Shown: one piece after another, positions 50,498 to 60,184 of the stretch
Layout: each line of letters starts with the position of its first letter
Numbering within the stretch: the first letter of the stretch is position 1
From: Prosthecobacter debontii
Lineage (GTDB): Bacteria > Verrucomicrobiota > Verrucomicrobiia > Verrucomicrobiales > Verrucomicrobiaceae
Length of the DNA: 64,000 bases
Direction: 5' to 3'
NCBI GenBank assembly: GCA_945860295.1
Contig: CAMAQH010000014.1
Span: forward strand, 1 to 64,000
Position numbers and translations under genes: made by a program
Notes under the pieces: generated by a model
Told to the model about the DNA's origin: nothing
What the model saw: the letters and a program-made list of their open reading frames with translations, nothing else
The model's database searches: none

Positions 50498-50522
50498 GGA
50501 GTTGTTGTAGGTGTGCAGACAG

Positions 50523-50560
50523 CAAAACGCCGGGATGTGAGTTTGTCCAGCATCCCGGCG
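50523..50560 (-). terminator. Rho-independent terminator downstream of rhodanese gene
   Basis: On - strand CGCCGGGATG-CTGGACAAACTCA-CATCCCGGCG-TTTTGC. Confidence 0.8.
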
Positions 50561-50579
50561 CGACGATTGAGCCGGTCAA

Positions 50580-50957
50580 TTATTTCTCAAGAGCTTCACC
50601 AGCGGTCTTCCAGCCGGAGATACCAGCGGAGAGGTGTTTCACATTAGTGTAGCCGAGTTCAGCAGCCTTTTTAGCAGCGGCCTTGTAGGCATTGCAGCTT
50701 GGGCCACCACAATAAGCGACGACGAGGGCGGCTTTGTCAGATGGGAGAGCGGCGGCCAATGTGGAACCTTTGGATTCAAAGTCGATCGCGCTAGGCACAT
50801 GGCCAGCGGTGAAGGAATCGGAACCATTGACGTCAATGACGGTCACTTTCTTCTCAGCGATGGCGACCTTGAGGTCAGCGATGCTGATGTCTGGGAACTC
50901 GGCAGCCATGGCGGATGCTGCGACGAGGGAGAGGGCGAGTGCGATGAGTTTCTTCAT
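50580..50957 (-). CDS. Secreted rhodanese-like protein
   Basis: 'VTVIDVNGSDSFTAGHVPSAI', 'LVVAYCGGPSCNAYKAAAKKAAELGYTNVKHLSAGISGWK'. Confidence 0.9.
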   Translation of the reverse strand: MKKLIALALSLVAASAMAAEFPDISIADLKVAIAEKKVTVIDVNGSDSFTAGHVPSAIDFESKGSTLAAALPSDKAALVVAYCGGPSCNAYKAAAKKAAELGYTNVKHLSAGISGWKTAGEALEK

Positions 50958-51117
50958 GGGTGGTGTTCGTTGATTTTAGTTTGTTGTGGGTGTCACCGCC
51001 TGACTGAAAACAGTGAGGTGGCGGCTTTCAGACGCTTTAGGCCAGCTTTTAATTCCGACCGAAGGGCGCAGATTTGATCTTATTACGACGTGAAGCGTTG
51101 AATCGTGCAAATAAATA

Positions 51118-52383
51118 TTAGCGCCACCAATTTGGCAGGCCGGGCAGGGTGTCCTTTAGGATGCTGCGGATCGCGCGTTTTTCATCGGCAGGGATGTGGG
51201 CGAAGGCGGGGCTGGGGTTTTGATCGCGCAGGCCTTCGGCCATTTTGTAATAGACACGTTCCTTGAGTTCCCTGGGCAGCTTTTGCCAGGACTCGGTGTA
51301 GAGCATGTAACTGGCGCGGTATTTGAAGATGCGGCTACTCAGATCGAAATCTTTGAGCGAGACACCCCCGGCGGTGGGCTTTTTATTGCGCTGGAATTCG
51401 CGGATGAAGGTGGCGTCGCCCTCGATCCCCTGACGTGGGAGGTTGGCTTCATCGGCAAAGAGGATGTAGCGGGCGAGGTCTTTGGAGTGTTTCTCGATTT
51501 CCGCTTTAGCCGCTGTGGGGAGTAAACCGGGACTCTGAGCCATGAGCTGACGAAATAAATAAGCGGCATGGAAGACACGGTTTTCAAAACCGATCTGGTG
51601 CTCATGAACGAGGTTCGGCAGGATGTCGCTGGTGGGCAGTAGATGCAGATTGAGATCTGACATCTGGCCAGGCTCGACTGCTGTTTTGACAAAGCCGCGT
51701 GAGGAACTGGTGCGGCCCATGAAGTTCGCATGAGTCTCGGTGAGATGGTGGCCACCGGTGAGGTGCCAGCCACCGAAGCGTTTATTTAAGGGGATATGAT
51801 GACCCTGCTCATCACGCCGGTAGGTTTCCAGACTGGCACCGCTGAGCATGGGTAGAACTGACTCGGCGATCAGTCCGGGCACGCGATGAGTGGCATTGCC
51901 TGCGTGGCAGTTAAAACACTTCTCTGAGCGCGCAATGAGCGGCATCGGGCCGCCACGCTGAAGGCGGTCGAAGATGTAAAAGATTGACCCCATCTCCGGG
52001 TCCATGCTGATGACCTCCACCTTCCCACCGGGGACGAAGCCGACGTAGGTATCTTCATTGAAGTAAAGGGCGCGTGGATTGCGCGGATTGATGATCTCGC
52101 TCTGCAATGAACTGGCTGAGAAGACCAGAAGCTGGGAGCTGATGGGGATGTCGAGCGCTTTGAGGAGGCTGGTGAGAAAGGCTTTATCGTCAGACGTATC
52201 GAGCTTCACCTCACCCGCGATGAGCTGTGGCAATAAAGCCGCAAAGCGATCTCCAGGTTTGTGCGTGAGGTAGCTGTGTGGCTTGGCTTTGAATTCGATG
52301 ATCGTTACCTTCGCCGCCTCAGTCGCAGCCATGCCTGCGATAGGCAGCAGACAGAGTGAGGCTAGCAGGCGGTGGAAAATCAT
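51118..52383 (-). CDS. Secreted mono-heme cytochrome-like hypothetical protein
   Basis: Signal peptide; single CxxCH 'RSEKCFNCHAGNATHRVPGL'; no other family recognised. Confidence 0.7.
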   Translation of the reverse strand: MIFHRLLASLCLLPIAGMAATEAAKVTIIEFKAKPHSYLTHKPGDRFAALLPQLIAGEVKLDTSDDKAFLTSLLKALDIPISSQLLVFSASSLQSEIINPRNPRALYFNEDTYVGFVPGGKVEVISMDPEMGSIFYIFDRLQRGGPMPLIARSEKCFNCHAGNATHRVPGLIAESVLPMLSGASLETYRRDEQGHHIPLNKRFGGWHLTGGHHLTETHANFMGRTSSSRGFVKTAVEPGQMSDLNLHLLPTSDILPNLVHEHQIGFENRVFHAAYLFRQLMAQSPGLLPTAAKAEIEKHSKDLARYILFADEANLPRQGIEGDATFIREFQRNKKPTAGGVSLKDFDLSSRIFKYRASYMLYTESWQKLPRELKERVYYKMAEGLRDQNPSPAFAHIPADEKRAIRSILKDTLPGLPNWWR

Positions 52384-52532
52384 GTGTATCAGCATACGAG
52401 AGCGGTGACTCAATTGTAACGCACATTGTGGCATTCACTTGGGTGAAGTCTTTTTTGTGCTTTCAGCCTCAAAGAACCCGCTGCATAGCTGCCGACTTTT
52501 CAGACTCTGAACCATCCATTCTTCTTCCCAGA

Positions 52533-52934
52533 ATGAGCGAATCCGCTGAATCCCAACGCGCCGACAAGTGGCTGCATCATCTCCGTATTTTTAAAACACG
52601 CAGCCTCGCCATCCAGGCTTTTGCGAAAGGCAATGTCACGCTCGATGGCCAGCGCCTGAAGCCTGCGCGGGATATGAAGGCAGGTGATGTGATCGAGGTC
52701 GTGCGTGGAGATCTTCGATTGCGGCTGCGTGTGCTGGGCTTTCCAGCGCAGCGACTCAGCGCTGCACGAGTGCCTGAGTTCTGTGAAAACCTGACGCCTG
52801 AGGAATGGATCATCAAAGCCGCTGCCCTGCGGCATCAGCGTGAACTAGAGACGCCCCGCACCCATGAGGTCGTGGCAAAGCCTAACAAACAGCAACTCAG
52901 ACAACTGCGCGAATGGTGGGATCAGGAGCGCTAG
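52533..52934 (+). CDS. S4-domain RNA-binding protein (Hsp15-like)
   Basis: 'QRADKWLHHLRIFKTRSLAIQAFAKGNVTLDGQRLKPARDMKAGDVIEV'. Confidence 0.88.
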   Translation: MSESAESQRADKWLHHLRIFKTRSLAIQAFAKGNVTLDGQRLKPARDMKAGDVIEVVRGDLRLRLRVLGFPAQRLSAARVPEFCENLTPEEWIIKAAALRHQRELETPRTHEVVAKPNKQQLRQLREWWDQER

Positions 52935-52940
52935 CCTGCC

Positions 52941-54854
52941 TCACTTCTTTTTTTTGCCCTTCTTCTTCGGCTGCGGTGTGGCGTCTGGCTCAAACTCTGC
53001 TGCCGTGCCCGTGATGTCGGCGAGAAGACGTGCGACGTAGCCGCTGAAGCGACCATCAGGCGACTCGCCCTTCTTTGGCAGCGTCTTCAGTTGCTCGGCG
53101 ACGGGCTTGGCCTTGTCACCGAGATCGCCGATGGCATTCAGCGCGCTCATGGAGGTGAAGACATTGTGCTGGCTCCAGTTTGCGAGCTGCACAAGTGCGG
53201 GCAGGGAAGAGCTGCGCTCGCTGTCGCTGCCAAACTTGGCCAGCGTCCAGTGCGCCACGACTTGGACATAGGTGGAGCTATCTTTCGTCGCCTTCACGAG
53301 TTCATCATGCGCTGCGGTCACAGCATCACTGCCACGCATGAGCAGGCCCATGGCGGACCAGTAGCGCACGGCGTTGTCGGGATCGGCAAAGCCAGTTTTG
53401 AGCGCGGTGATGCTATCTGCTTTCATGGATGAAGCCTCGCCCGCTGCTTTTATAATGCGCGCCACGGGATATAGCTTGTCATCATGGCCCATGTCATAGG
53501 GCGTGGTGCCCTCCGAGCGATGATGGATATCGCCCTCAGGTAGCAGACCCACATCGCGGATATTCAACGCCAGCGCTTCTTGTGCATGCCGCATCTTCTC
53601 CAGTGTCGCCGCATGATCAGATTTGGTGGCGAGATTATGCACTTCATCAGGATCACTTTGCAGGTCGTAGAGTTCTTCGGCGGCTTTGGGTTCCTGCCAA
53701 AAGAGGGACTGCTCAGGCGTGAGCTTGCCTGCATCATAGAGCTTGCGCCAAACTCGCGTGCTGGGTGTTTCAAACTGATAGGCGACGTGCTGCCCCTGGG
53801 AGAGATGCGGCATGTAGTTTCGCACATAGACGAAGCGTCCATCGGTCACGCTGCGCACGGTATCGTAGCGCTCATCCATACGGCCTCGGAAGCCATACAC
53901 GAAGGGCTGCAACTCGGTTTGAAACTTGCCGGCAAAGGCGTGGCCCTGCATCCACTCTGGTGGCTGCACACCGATGAGGCTGAGCAGGGTGGGTGCTAGA
54001 TCGACAAAGCTGACCAGCCTGTCGGACTTAGCGCCTGCGCTGTATTCCTTCGGGGCCAGATGCTGCCACTTCTTCGGGAAATACACGACCATGGGCACCT
54101 GCAAGCCGCTGTTGGATGGCCAGCGTTTGTTGCGTGACATGCCGCTGCCGTGATCGGCGAAGTAGAAGACGATGGTCTCTTCAGCAAGACCGGCGGCCTC
54201 CAGTTCAGCGAGGCGCTCACCCGCAGACGCATCAGCTTCAGTGACGGTGTCATAGTACTGCGCCCAGTCCTGGCGGACTTCTGGTGTGTCGGGGTGATAG
54301 GTTGGCACGCGGACTTTGGCGGGATCGTGGATGGCAGTGTGCGGGCGTTTGCGGAGCTGGCTTTCATGGCTGCACGTCTCATTGAAGATGGCAAAGAATG
54401 GCTGGCCAGCCTTGCGGTTCTTCCAGTGTGATTTGGCGGAGGATTCATCCCATACACCTTCAGGTTTGGCGAGGTTGTAGTCCTCTTTGCTGTTGTTCGT
54501 GCAGAAGTGACCCGACTCGCGGAGGAACTCTGGATACATCTTCTTTCCCTTTGGCAGAGCAACCATGCTTCGCATGTGCTCACCACCCGTGGAGGCTGGA
54601 TACAGCCCTGAAATCATCGTGGTGCGTGCCGCTGCGCAGACGGGACCATTTGACCAGGCATGTTTGAAAAGCATGCCCTTGGCGGCGATTGCATCAATGT
54701 TGGGAGTTGTGGCAAACGTGTCACCATAGCAGCCCATGTGCGGGCCGTGATCTTCACTCGTCAGCCAGAGGATGTTTGGCGCGCTTTCTGCGCTGAATGA
54801 CGAATGACAGATGACGAATGACGAAACAAGGGCAGCTAAGAGGAGACGTTTCAT
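52941..54854 (-). CDS. Secreted sulfatase (CxAxR-type signature) with C-terminal HEAT-like/extended region
   Basis: 'PNILWLTSEDHGPHMGCYGD', 'VCAAARTTMISGLYPASTG', 'FYFADHGSGMSRNKRW'; Lys-rich C-terminus KKKGKKKK. Confidence 0.88.
   Translation of the reverse strand: MKRLLLAALVSSFVICHSSFSAESAPNILWLTSEDHGPHMGCYGDTFATTPNIDAIAAKGMLFKHAWSNGPVCAAARTTMISGLYPASTGGEHMRSMVALPKGKKMYPEFLRESGHFCTNNSKEDYNLAKPEGVWDESSAKSHWKNRKAGQPFFAIFNETCSHESQLRKRPHTAIHDPAKVRVPTYHPDTPEVRQDWAQYYDTVTEADASAGERLAELEAAGLAEETIVFYFADHGSGMSRNKRWPSNSGLQVPMVVYFPKKWQHLAPKEYSAGAKSDRLVSFVDLAPTLLSLIGVQPPEWMQGHAFAGKFQTELQPFVYGFRGRMDERYDTVRSVTDGRFVYVRNYMPHLSQGQHVAYQFETPSTRVWRKLYDAGKLTPEQSLFWQEPKAAEELYDLQSDPDEVHNLATKSDHAATLEKMRHAQEALALNIRDVGLLPEGDIHHRSEGTTPYDMGHDDKLYPVARIIKAAGEASSMKADSITALKTGFADPDNAVRYWSAMGLLMRGSDAVTAAHDELVKATKDSSTYVQVVAHWTLAKFGSDSERSSSLPALVQLANWSQHNVFTSMSALNAIGDLGDKAKPVAEQLKTLPKKGESPDGRFSGYVARLLADITGTAAEFEPDATPQPKKKGKKKK
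54795..54825 (-). repeat. 7-bp tandem repeat (TTCGTCA)n encoding signal-peptide core SSFVICHSSF (second locus)
   Basis: On - strand TTCGTCA TTCGTCA TCTGTCA TTCGTCA TTC. Confidence 0.9.
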
Positions 54855-54903
54855 GAGCCTGCCGAAACGTGGGACCAACCTCTGATCCTTCAGCAAGTTC
54901 ACA

Positions 54904-56070
54904 TCAACGCACCCGCACCATCGCAGGCTCGGGATACTCAAAGGTACGGCCCTCAAAGTTACGGATCACCGTGCGCTGCTCATCACGGATAAGCACATAG
55001 TCAGGATTCACCGGCACCTTGCCGCCACCGCCTGGGGCGTCGATGACAAACTGCGGCACGCCGTAGCCTGTGGTGTGACCGCGCAGTTGCTCGATGATCT
55101 CAACCCCTGAGGCCACGCTGGCGCGCAGATGCGAGCTGCCCTGGATCAGGTCACACTGATACAAATAGTAGGGCCGCACGCGGCACATCAGCAACTTTTG
55201 CACGAGGCTCTTCATCACCTCAGCATCATCATTCACGCTGCGCAGTAGCACGCTTTGATTGCCCAGCGGCACGCCATGATTGGCCAGCCGCTCCAGTGCT
55301 TCTTTGACCTCGGTCGTAAGCTCACGCGGATGATTGGTATGAATGCTCAGCCACAGCGGATGATAGCGCGCCAGCATCTGGCAGAGCGCCGGCGTGATGC
55401 GCTGCGGCAGAAAGATCGGCACGCGGCTGCCGATGCGCAGGAACTCGATGTGCTTGATCGAGCGCAGACGTTTCAAGATCGCCTCCAGCTTGCCATCAGA
55501 GAAGAGCAGGGGATCACCGCCGCTGAGCAGCACGTCACGCACCTCGTCGTGCCTTTCCAGATAACGAAACGCTGCCTCGTAATCCGTGTGCAGTTCCTGC
55601 TCACCCACACCACTAACCACGCGGCTGCGGGTGCAGTAGCGGCAGTAGCTAGCGCAGCGGTCGGTCACCAGAAACAGCACGCGGTCCGGATAACGATGCA
55701 CCAGCCCAGGCACTGGCATGTGACTGTCCTCACCACAGGGATCGGCCATCTCATCCGGGTCTTCCCAGGTCTCCTCGATGCGTGGGATCACCTGTCGGCG
55801 GATCGGGCACTCCGGATCGACGGCGTCGATCAGATTGAAATAATGCGGAGTGATCGCCATCGCAAGCTTGTTGCCGCTGAGCAGCACGCCCGCGCGTTCC
55901 TCGCCGCAGAGTTCCAGGTGCTCTTCCAGTCCGGCTAGCGTCGTCACACGATTGCGGAGCTGCCATGTGGCAGAGTTCCAGTCTTCGGAGGAGACGTTTT
56001 TATTTTTCCAGTAACCCGGAGCATGGGAGCGGAAAGTTTTCTCCGGGAGCGATGAGGGCGGCGTGCGCAT
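54904..56070 (-). CDS. kamA: KamA family radical SAM protein (lysine 2,3-aminomutase-like)
   Basis: 'VLFLVTDRCASYCRYCTRSRVV' (CxxxCxxC), 'DVLLSGGDPLLFSDGKLEAIL'. Confidence 0.92.
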   Translation of the reverse strand: MRTPPSSLPEKTFRSHAPGYWKNKNVSSEDWNSATWQLRNRVTTLAGLEEHLELCGEERAGVLLSGNKLAMAITPHYFNLIDAVDPECPIRRQVIPRIEETWEDPDEMADPCGEDSHMPVPGLVHRYPDRVLFLVTDRCASYCRYCTRSRVVSGVGEQELHTDYEAAFRYLERHDEVRDVLLSGGDPLLFSDGKLEAILKRLRSIKHIEFLRIGSRVPIFLPQRITPALCQMLARYHPLWLSIHTNHPRELTTEVKEALERLANHGVPLGNQSVLLRSVNDDAEVMKSLVQKLLMCRVRPYYLYQCDLIQGSSHLRASVASGVEIIEQLRGHTTGYGVPQFVIDAPGGGGKVPVNPDYVLIRDEQRTVIRNFEGRTFEYPEPAMVRVR

Positions 56071-56222
56071 GAATGAATTGGCAAGACCGTACGCCTGTGA
56101 TTTTCTAAGTGTCAAAACTTTTGCATGAAAGCTTGAGTTTTGAACCGGCTTAGAAAAGCCCTTATGTTGCAGGCTGTTTTGTGAGCGCGGGCTCTAATTT
56201 GAATGATCGTTAAATAGCCTAA

Positions 56223-56438
56223 ATGGCAGGGTGTGCATCTCTTGGGGTGTTTAACTGGAAGTGGCTGGCCCGATTGGCAGTTCTGATATTCGTCTTTTTT
56301 GTTTTTCTGGTCATCGTCAGCCTTGTTATCCCTGGGCATCATTCGGGCAGCGATCGTGAATTTATTCATGTGAAGTCCACGATGAAGGACATCCAAGTCT
56401 CTTTTGGACACTTCAGGAATGTGCCGCTGAGTTCTTGA
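56223..56438 (+). CDS. Small putative membrane protein / pilin-like remnant
   Basis: 71-aa ORF with one strong TM (WLARLAVLIFVFFVFLVIVSLVI); coding status uncertain. Confidence 0.35.
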   Translation: MAGCASLGVFNWKWLARLAVLIFVFFVFLVIVSLVIPGHHSGSDREFIHVKSTMKDIQVSFGHFRNVPLSS

Positions 56439-56656
56439 ATTCCACCTTCATTATCTTTTCTTCGTGCCCTGACCGTGACCCGAATTCCTAGAATGACAAC
56501 ATCTGTAAATGGCGATGAATCAAGACACCATCTTTGAATTATTTTGGGTGGCTGCTAGGTGCATTTGAGTGAGGTGATAGTGGAGATCAGGGGTTGAGAA
56601 AGGGGCGGATGTTTCGTTTACTGGGGCCGCTTTTCTCAACCATCCCATCCTCACTT

Positions 56657-57907
56657 ATGCCGATCATCGCCGTTCTCGGAACTCTGGACTCCAAAGGAGC
56701 TGAACATGCTTATCTCGCGGGTTGTATCCGTGCTCGCGGTCATGAGCCGCTGCTGATCAATGTGGGCAGTCTTGATGAGCCGACGATTCACCCTGATGTG
56801 AGCGCAGAAGAGGTGGCGGAAGCGAGTGGCGAGGACTGGCAGGCGATCCTGGCACAGCAGGATCGTGGCGAATGCGTGGCGCTGATGGCGCGTGCGGCGG
56901 CGAAGTATGTGAGCGGACTCGTGGAGAGCGGACGCATCCAGGGCGTGGTTTCGCTCGGTGGTGGTGGTGGCACCGCCATCTGCACGGCGGCGATGCGTGC
57001 GCTGCCCATCGGTTTCCCGAAGGTGATGGTGAGCACGCTGGCCAGTGGCAACACTGCGCCCTATGTCGGTACGAGGGACATCGTGATGATGCCGGCCATC
57101 GTCGATGTGGCGGGCATTAATCGTCTGTCCCGTGTGATCTTTGAAAACGCGGCGGGTGCCATCTGCGGCATGGTGGAGGCGGCGGAACTGCGCAAGCAGC
57201 GCCCGGTCTCGGACCGGCCGCTGATCGTCGCCAGCATGTTTGGCAACACAACGGCCTGTGTGACTGAGGCCAAGGAATTGCTGGAAGCGGCGGGCTATGA
57301 GGTGCTTGTCTTTGCTGCTACTGGTAATGGCGGACGCGCCATGGAGTCGCTGATCGAAAGCGGCATGGTAGCGGGCGTGCTCGACATCACGACCACCGAA
57401 TGGGCTGACGAACTGCTGGGCGGCGTGCTCAATGCCGGACCCGAGCGACTGGATGCGACAGCGAAAGCCAAGGTGCCTGCTATCGTCACTCCGGGCTGCC
57501 TAGACATGGTGAATTTTGGCGAGCCACAAACCGTGCCGGCGAAGTTTGCTGGACGCACTTTCTACCATCACAACCCGCAGGTGACTCTGATGCGCACCTC
57601 GCCGGAAGAGTGCGCGCAGCTCGGGAAAATCATCGCTGAAAAAGTGAATACCTACTCAGCGCCGGTCACCATGCTACTGCCGCTAAAGGCGATCAGCGTG
57701 ATCAGTGCAGAAGGGAAAGCCTTCCATGATCCGAAAGCCGATGCGGCGCTCTTTGCCGCGATCAAAGAGCATCTGCGGGCGGACATTCCAGTGATCGAGA
57801 TGGATGTGGAGATCAATGACTCCTCCTTTGCCACAGCCTGTGCTGAAAATTTGCTGGTGAATATGCGTTGCACAGCGCTGCAAGCGTTACAAGTGGAGCG
57901 AAGTTAG
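56657..57907 (+). CDS. UPF0261 / Tm-1-like ATP-binding domain protein
   Basis: 'PIIAVLGTLDSKGAEHAYLAGCIRARGHEPLLINVG', 'VVSLGGGGGTAICTAAMRALPIGFPKVMVSTLASGNTAPYVGTRDIVMM'. Confidence 0.9.
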   Translation: MPIIAVLGTLDSKGAEHAYLAGCIRARGHEPLLINVGSLDEPTIHPDVSAEEVAEASGEDWQAILAQQDRGECVALMARAAAKYVSGLVESGRIQGVVSLGGGGGTAICTAAMRALPIGFPKVMVSTLASGNTAPYVGTRDIVMMPAIVDVAGINRLSRVIFENAAGAICGMVEAAELRKQRPVSDRPLIVASMFGNTTACVTEAKELLEAAGYEVLVFAATGNGGRAMESLIESGMVAGVLDITTTEWADELLGGVLNAGPERLDATAKAKVPAIVTPGCLDMVNFGEPQTVPAKFAGRTFYHHNPQVTLMRTSPEECAQLGKIIAEKVNTYSAPVTMLLPLKAISVISAEGKAFHDPKADAALFAAIKEHLRADIPVIEMDVEINDSSFATACAENLLVNMRCTALQALQVERS

Positions 57908-58257
57908 TGGATCTTTTGGATACAATTGAGACGATTTAAAGCCTCCTAATCGTTACTTTTTATTCCGTTGGTGGAAAACAATTAAGTGGTCTAAAGGCTT
58001 TAAATGCAATATTTTAGACTGTTATTACACGCTAATTGAAGTTTGTCATAATCGACAATAAATGGCTTTTTGTCAGGCATTGGTTATTGCTCGGGCCCCC
58101 GGCGTGCTGCCTTTAGTTCAGGGGAGAGCTTTGAAGACTTTGATCTCATTGCATGACTGGGCTCTCAGACTTTTAATGGTTATTAATGTAACGATTAAAA
58201 AGTTTCAAATATGAGCGAGTAACCTTGGGTGCACCATTGTATAGAGACTGATTTTGA

Positions 58258-59109
58258 TTAGACCCGTGCTAAACCGAGAAGCTCTTTTACGCGGTCAATC
58301 TGTGCTGCGGATGTTTTGGCGACGAAGCCACGGGCGTGTGCGAAGTGGACGTCGGGTTCTTTTTCGATGCGTGTGAAGTCGTAGCTTGGGTCGTCGTTGT
58401 GGCGTGAAAGGCCGTAGCCGCTGCCGCGGCGGTCGGGGTAGATGAGCGCGGCGATACTGCGGCTCTTGCCGATGCGCTCCAGGTAGCGGCCGATGCCTGC
58501 TGAGGGTTCATCGGGGATGGGGTCGGTGCGGGGTATGAAAAGGATTTCATGGCCATCCATGCTCCAGATTTCGGCGTGCTGTGCGACGAAGTCGAGGCGG
58601 GTGCGGAGATCACGCAAATACTCGAGGAGGTCCTGGCCGATGTAGCTGAGAATTTCCCACAATGGCTCGCCGGGTTCGAGGCGCTTGGCTTTGGCGAAGC
58701 GACGTAGAATGGTGATGTCGATGGGGGAACTAAGCTTGTTCATTGTGTCACGACCCACGCCGAGCCACTTGGCGGTGACGTTGGGGCCGCGGGTGTCGAA
58801 CCACTCGGCTGGCTCCAGCCAATCACAGAATTGCCGAGCATCTTCATAGACGCCGAGATGCTGGAGCACAAGGCTGAGGGCGCAGACGGGCGGGTGGTCG
58901 GCTGGGAACTGATGGTGATCGAAATTGTATCTCTCGGGCGCGTGCTCGCCGCCGACATCGACGACTGCGATAGTGGGGTCGGCGAGATCTTCCTCGGTGG
59001 GTTCGCGGCGAATGATGGGCACGCGGTGCACTGCGGCGAGGAGGCAACAGGCGAGGAGTTCGTCTTTATGAGCGCTGCCAGGATGGGTAAGAATAAGAGA
59101 GGGTGACAT
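58258..59109 (-). CDS. MYG1-like / DHH-fold metal-dependent hydrolase
   Basis: 'LILTHPGSAHKDELLACCLLA', 'VVDVGGEHAPERYNFDHHQ'. Confidence 0.82.
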   Translation of the reverse strand: MSPSLILTHPGSAHKDELLACCLLAAVHRVPIIRREPTEEDLADPTIAVVDVGGEHAPERYNFDHHQFPADHPPVCALSLVLQHLGVYEDARQFCDWLEPAEWFDTRGPNVTAKWLGVGRDTMNKLSSPIDITILRRFAKAKRLEPGEPLWEILSYIGQDLLEYLRDLRTRLDFVAQHAEIWSMDGHEILFIPRTDPIPDEPSAGIGRYLERIGKSRSIAALIYPDRRGSGYGLSRHNDDPSYDFTRIEKEPDVHFAHARGFVAKTSAAQIDRVKELLGLARV

Positions 59110-59290
59110 GGGTGAGGGGGCGGAGACTTGTGAAAGGCTGCAAAGCGCTAGTTCGTTCGATGCACTAAAAAGTTGCATCCATTGCTAGGCTCCATTGGAG
59201 CGTTGCCGACGACTTTACGCCAGATGCATTTCTCGTGTGTCGTCTTGGGGTGTATGCCTTTTTCATTTTAGAGGGCTTCGGTGAATGGGC

Positions 59291-60172
59291 TCACTCGCTC
59301 TCGGGAAGGACGTCGACGGCGACCTCAAGGCGCTGCTTGCCGGTTCCGATGGTGACGCCGCGGAGTGGGCTGACATCGCTGAAATCACGGCCCCAGGCGA
59401 GGGTGATGTGGCGGTCTGAGGGGAGGATGTTGTTGGTGGGGTCGGCATCCATCCAGCCGATGGTTTCACCACAATAGACGGAGACCCAGGCGTGGGAGGC
59501 GTCGGCCCCGACGAGCTTAACTTTACCGGGCGGGGGTAGGGTTTCGAGATAGCCGCTGACGTAGCGAGTGGGGATGCCGAGGCTGCGCAGACTGGCGATC
59601 ATGACCTGGGCGAAGTCCTGGCAGACGCCTCGGCGCTTTTTGATTACTTCTTCAACGGGGGTGGTGTGGTCGGTAGCGGTGGGGTCGAAGAGGAAGTCTT
59701 CGTTGATGCGGCGATTCAGGTCGCAGACGGCTTCGAGAACGGGCCGCTTGGTGGTAAAGGAGGCTCGGGCGTAGTCGGCGAAGGCTGGGCCGACAGGGAT
59801 CAATGGGGAGGCGTAGGTGAGCTCGCCTGCGGTGCTGGAGGCATTAAAGCGGCTGCTGCGGCAGGCGTCGCGGATGGTCTCCCAGGGTGGGGAGAGAGTG
59901 GCATCGACGACAATGGCACGCTGAACTTCGACGAGGCTGCGGGCGATGACTTCGAGCTTCTGGTGAGAGCCTTCGATCTCGAAATAGACGTGGGTATTAC
60001 CGAAGTAATCGGTGCGCTCGGAGCGCTTGACTGGCTCGGGGCGGATGGTCATCTCATGCCAGGGACACTCCTGGAAGGGCAGTGCACGTGGCTCGAGTCG
60101 CGCGGTGTAATGGCACACGGTGACGGGGCTATCATAGGTGTAGGTGGTGCGGTGGATGATGCGGTAACGCAC
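59291..60172 (-). CDS. Transglutaminase-like cysteine protease family protein with N-terminal beta-region
   Basis: 'MRYRIIHRTTYTYDSPVTVCHYTARLEPR', 'KRRGVCQDFAQVMIASLRSLGIPTRYVSGYLET', 'DASHAWVSVYCGETIGWMDADPTN'. Confidence 0.92.
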   Translation of the reverse strand: MRYRIIHRTTYTYDSPVTVCHYTARLEPRALPFQECPWHEMTIRPEPVKRSERTDYFGNTHVYFEIEGSHQKLEVIARSLVEVQRAIVVDATLSPPWETIRDACRSSRFNASSTAGELTYASPLIPVGPAFADYARASFTTKRPVLEAVCDLNRRINEDFLFDPTATDHTTPVEEVIKKRRGVCQDFAQVMIASLRSLGIPTRYVSGYLETLPPPGKVKLVGADASHAWVSVYCGETIGWMDADPTNNILPSDRHITLAWGRDFSDVSPLRGVTIGTGKQRLEVAVDVLPESE

Positions 60173-60184
60173 GGTAAATGGGAG

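Noticed and set aside
54855-54956. TTG-initiated N-terminal extension of the second sulfatase from the ORF track
   Set aside because: The internal ATG at 54854 precedes a clear signal peptide; the extension would bury it.
56071-56222. Lysine riboswitch upstream of kamA
   Set aside because: Spacer is short and AT-rich with no recognisable multi-helix core; not supportable by eye.
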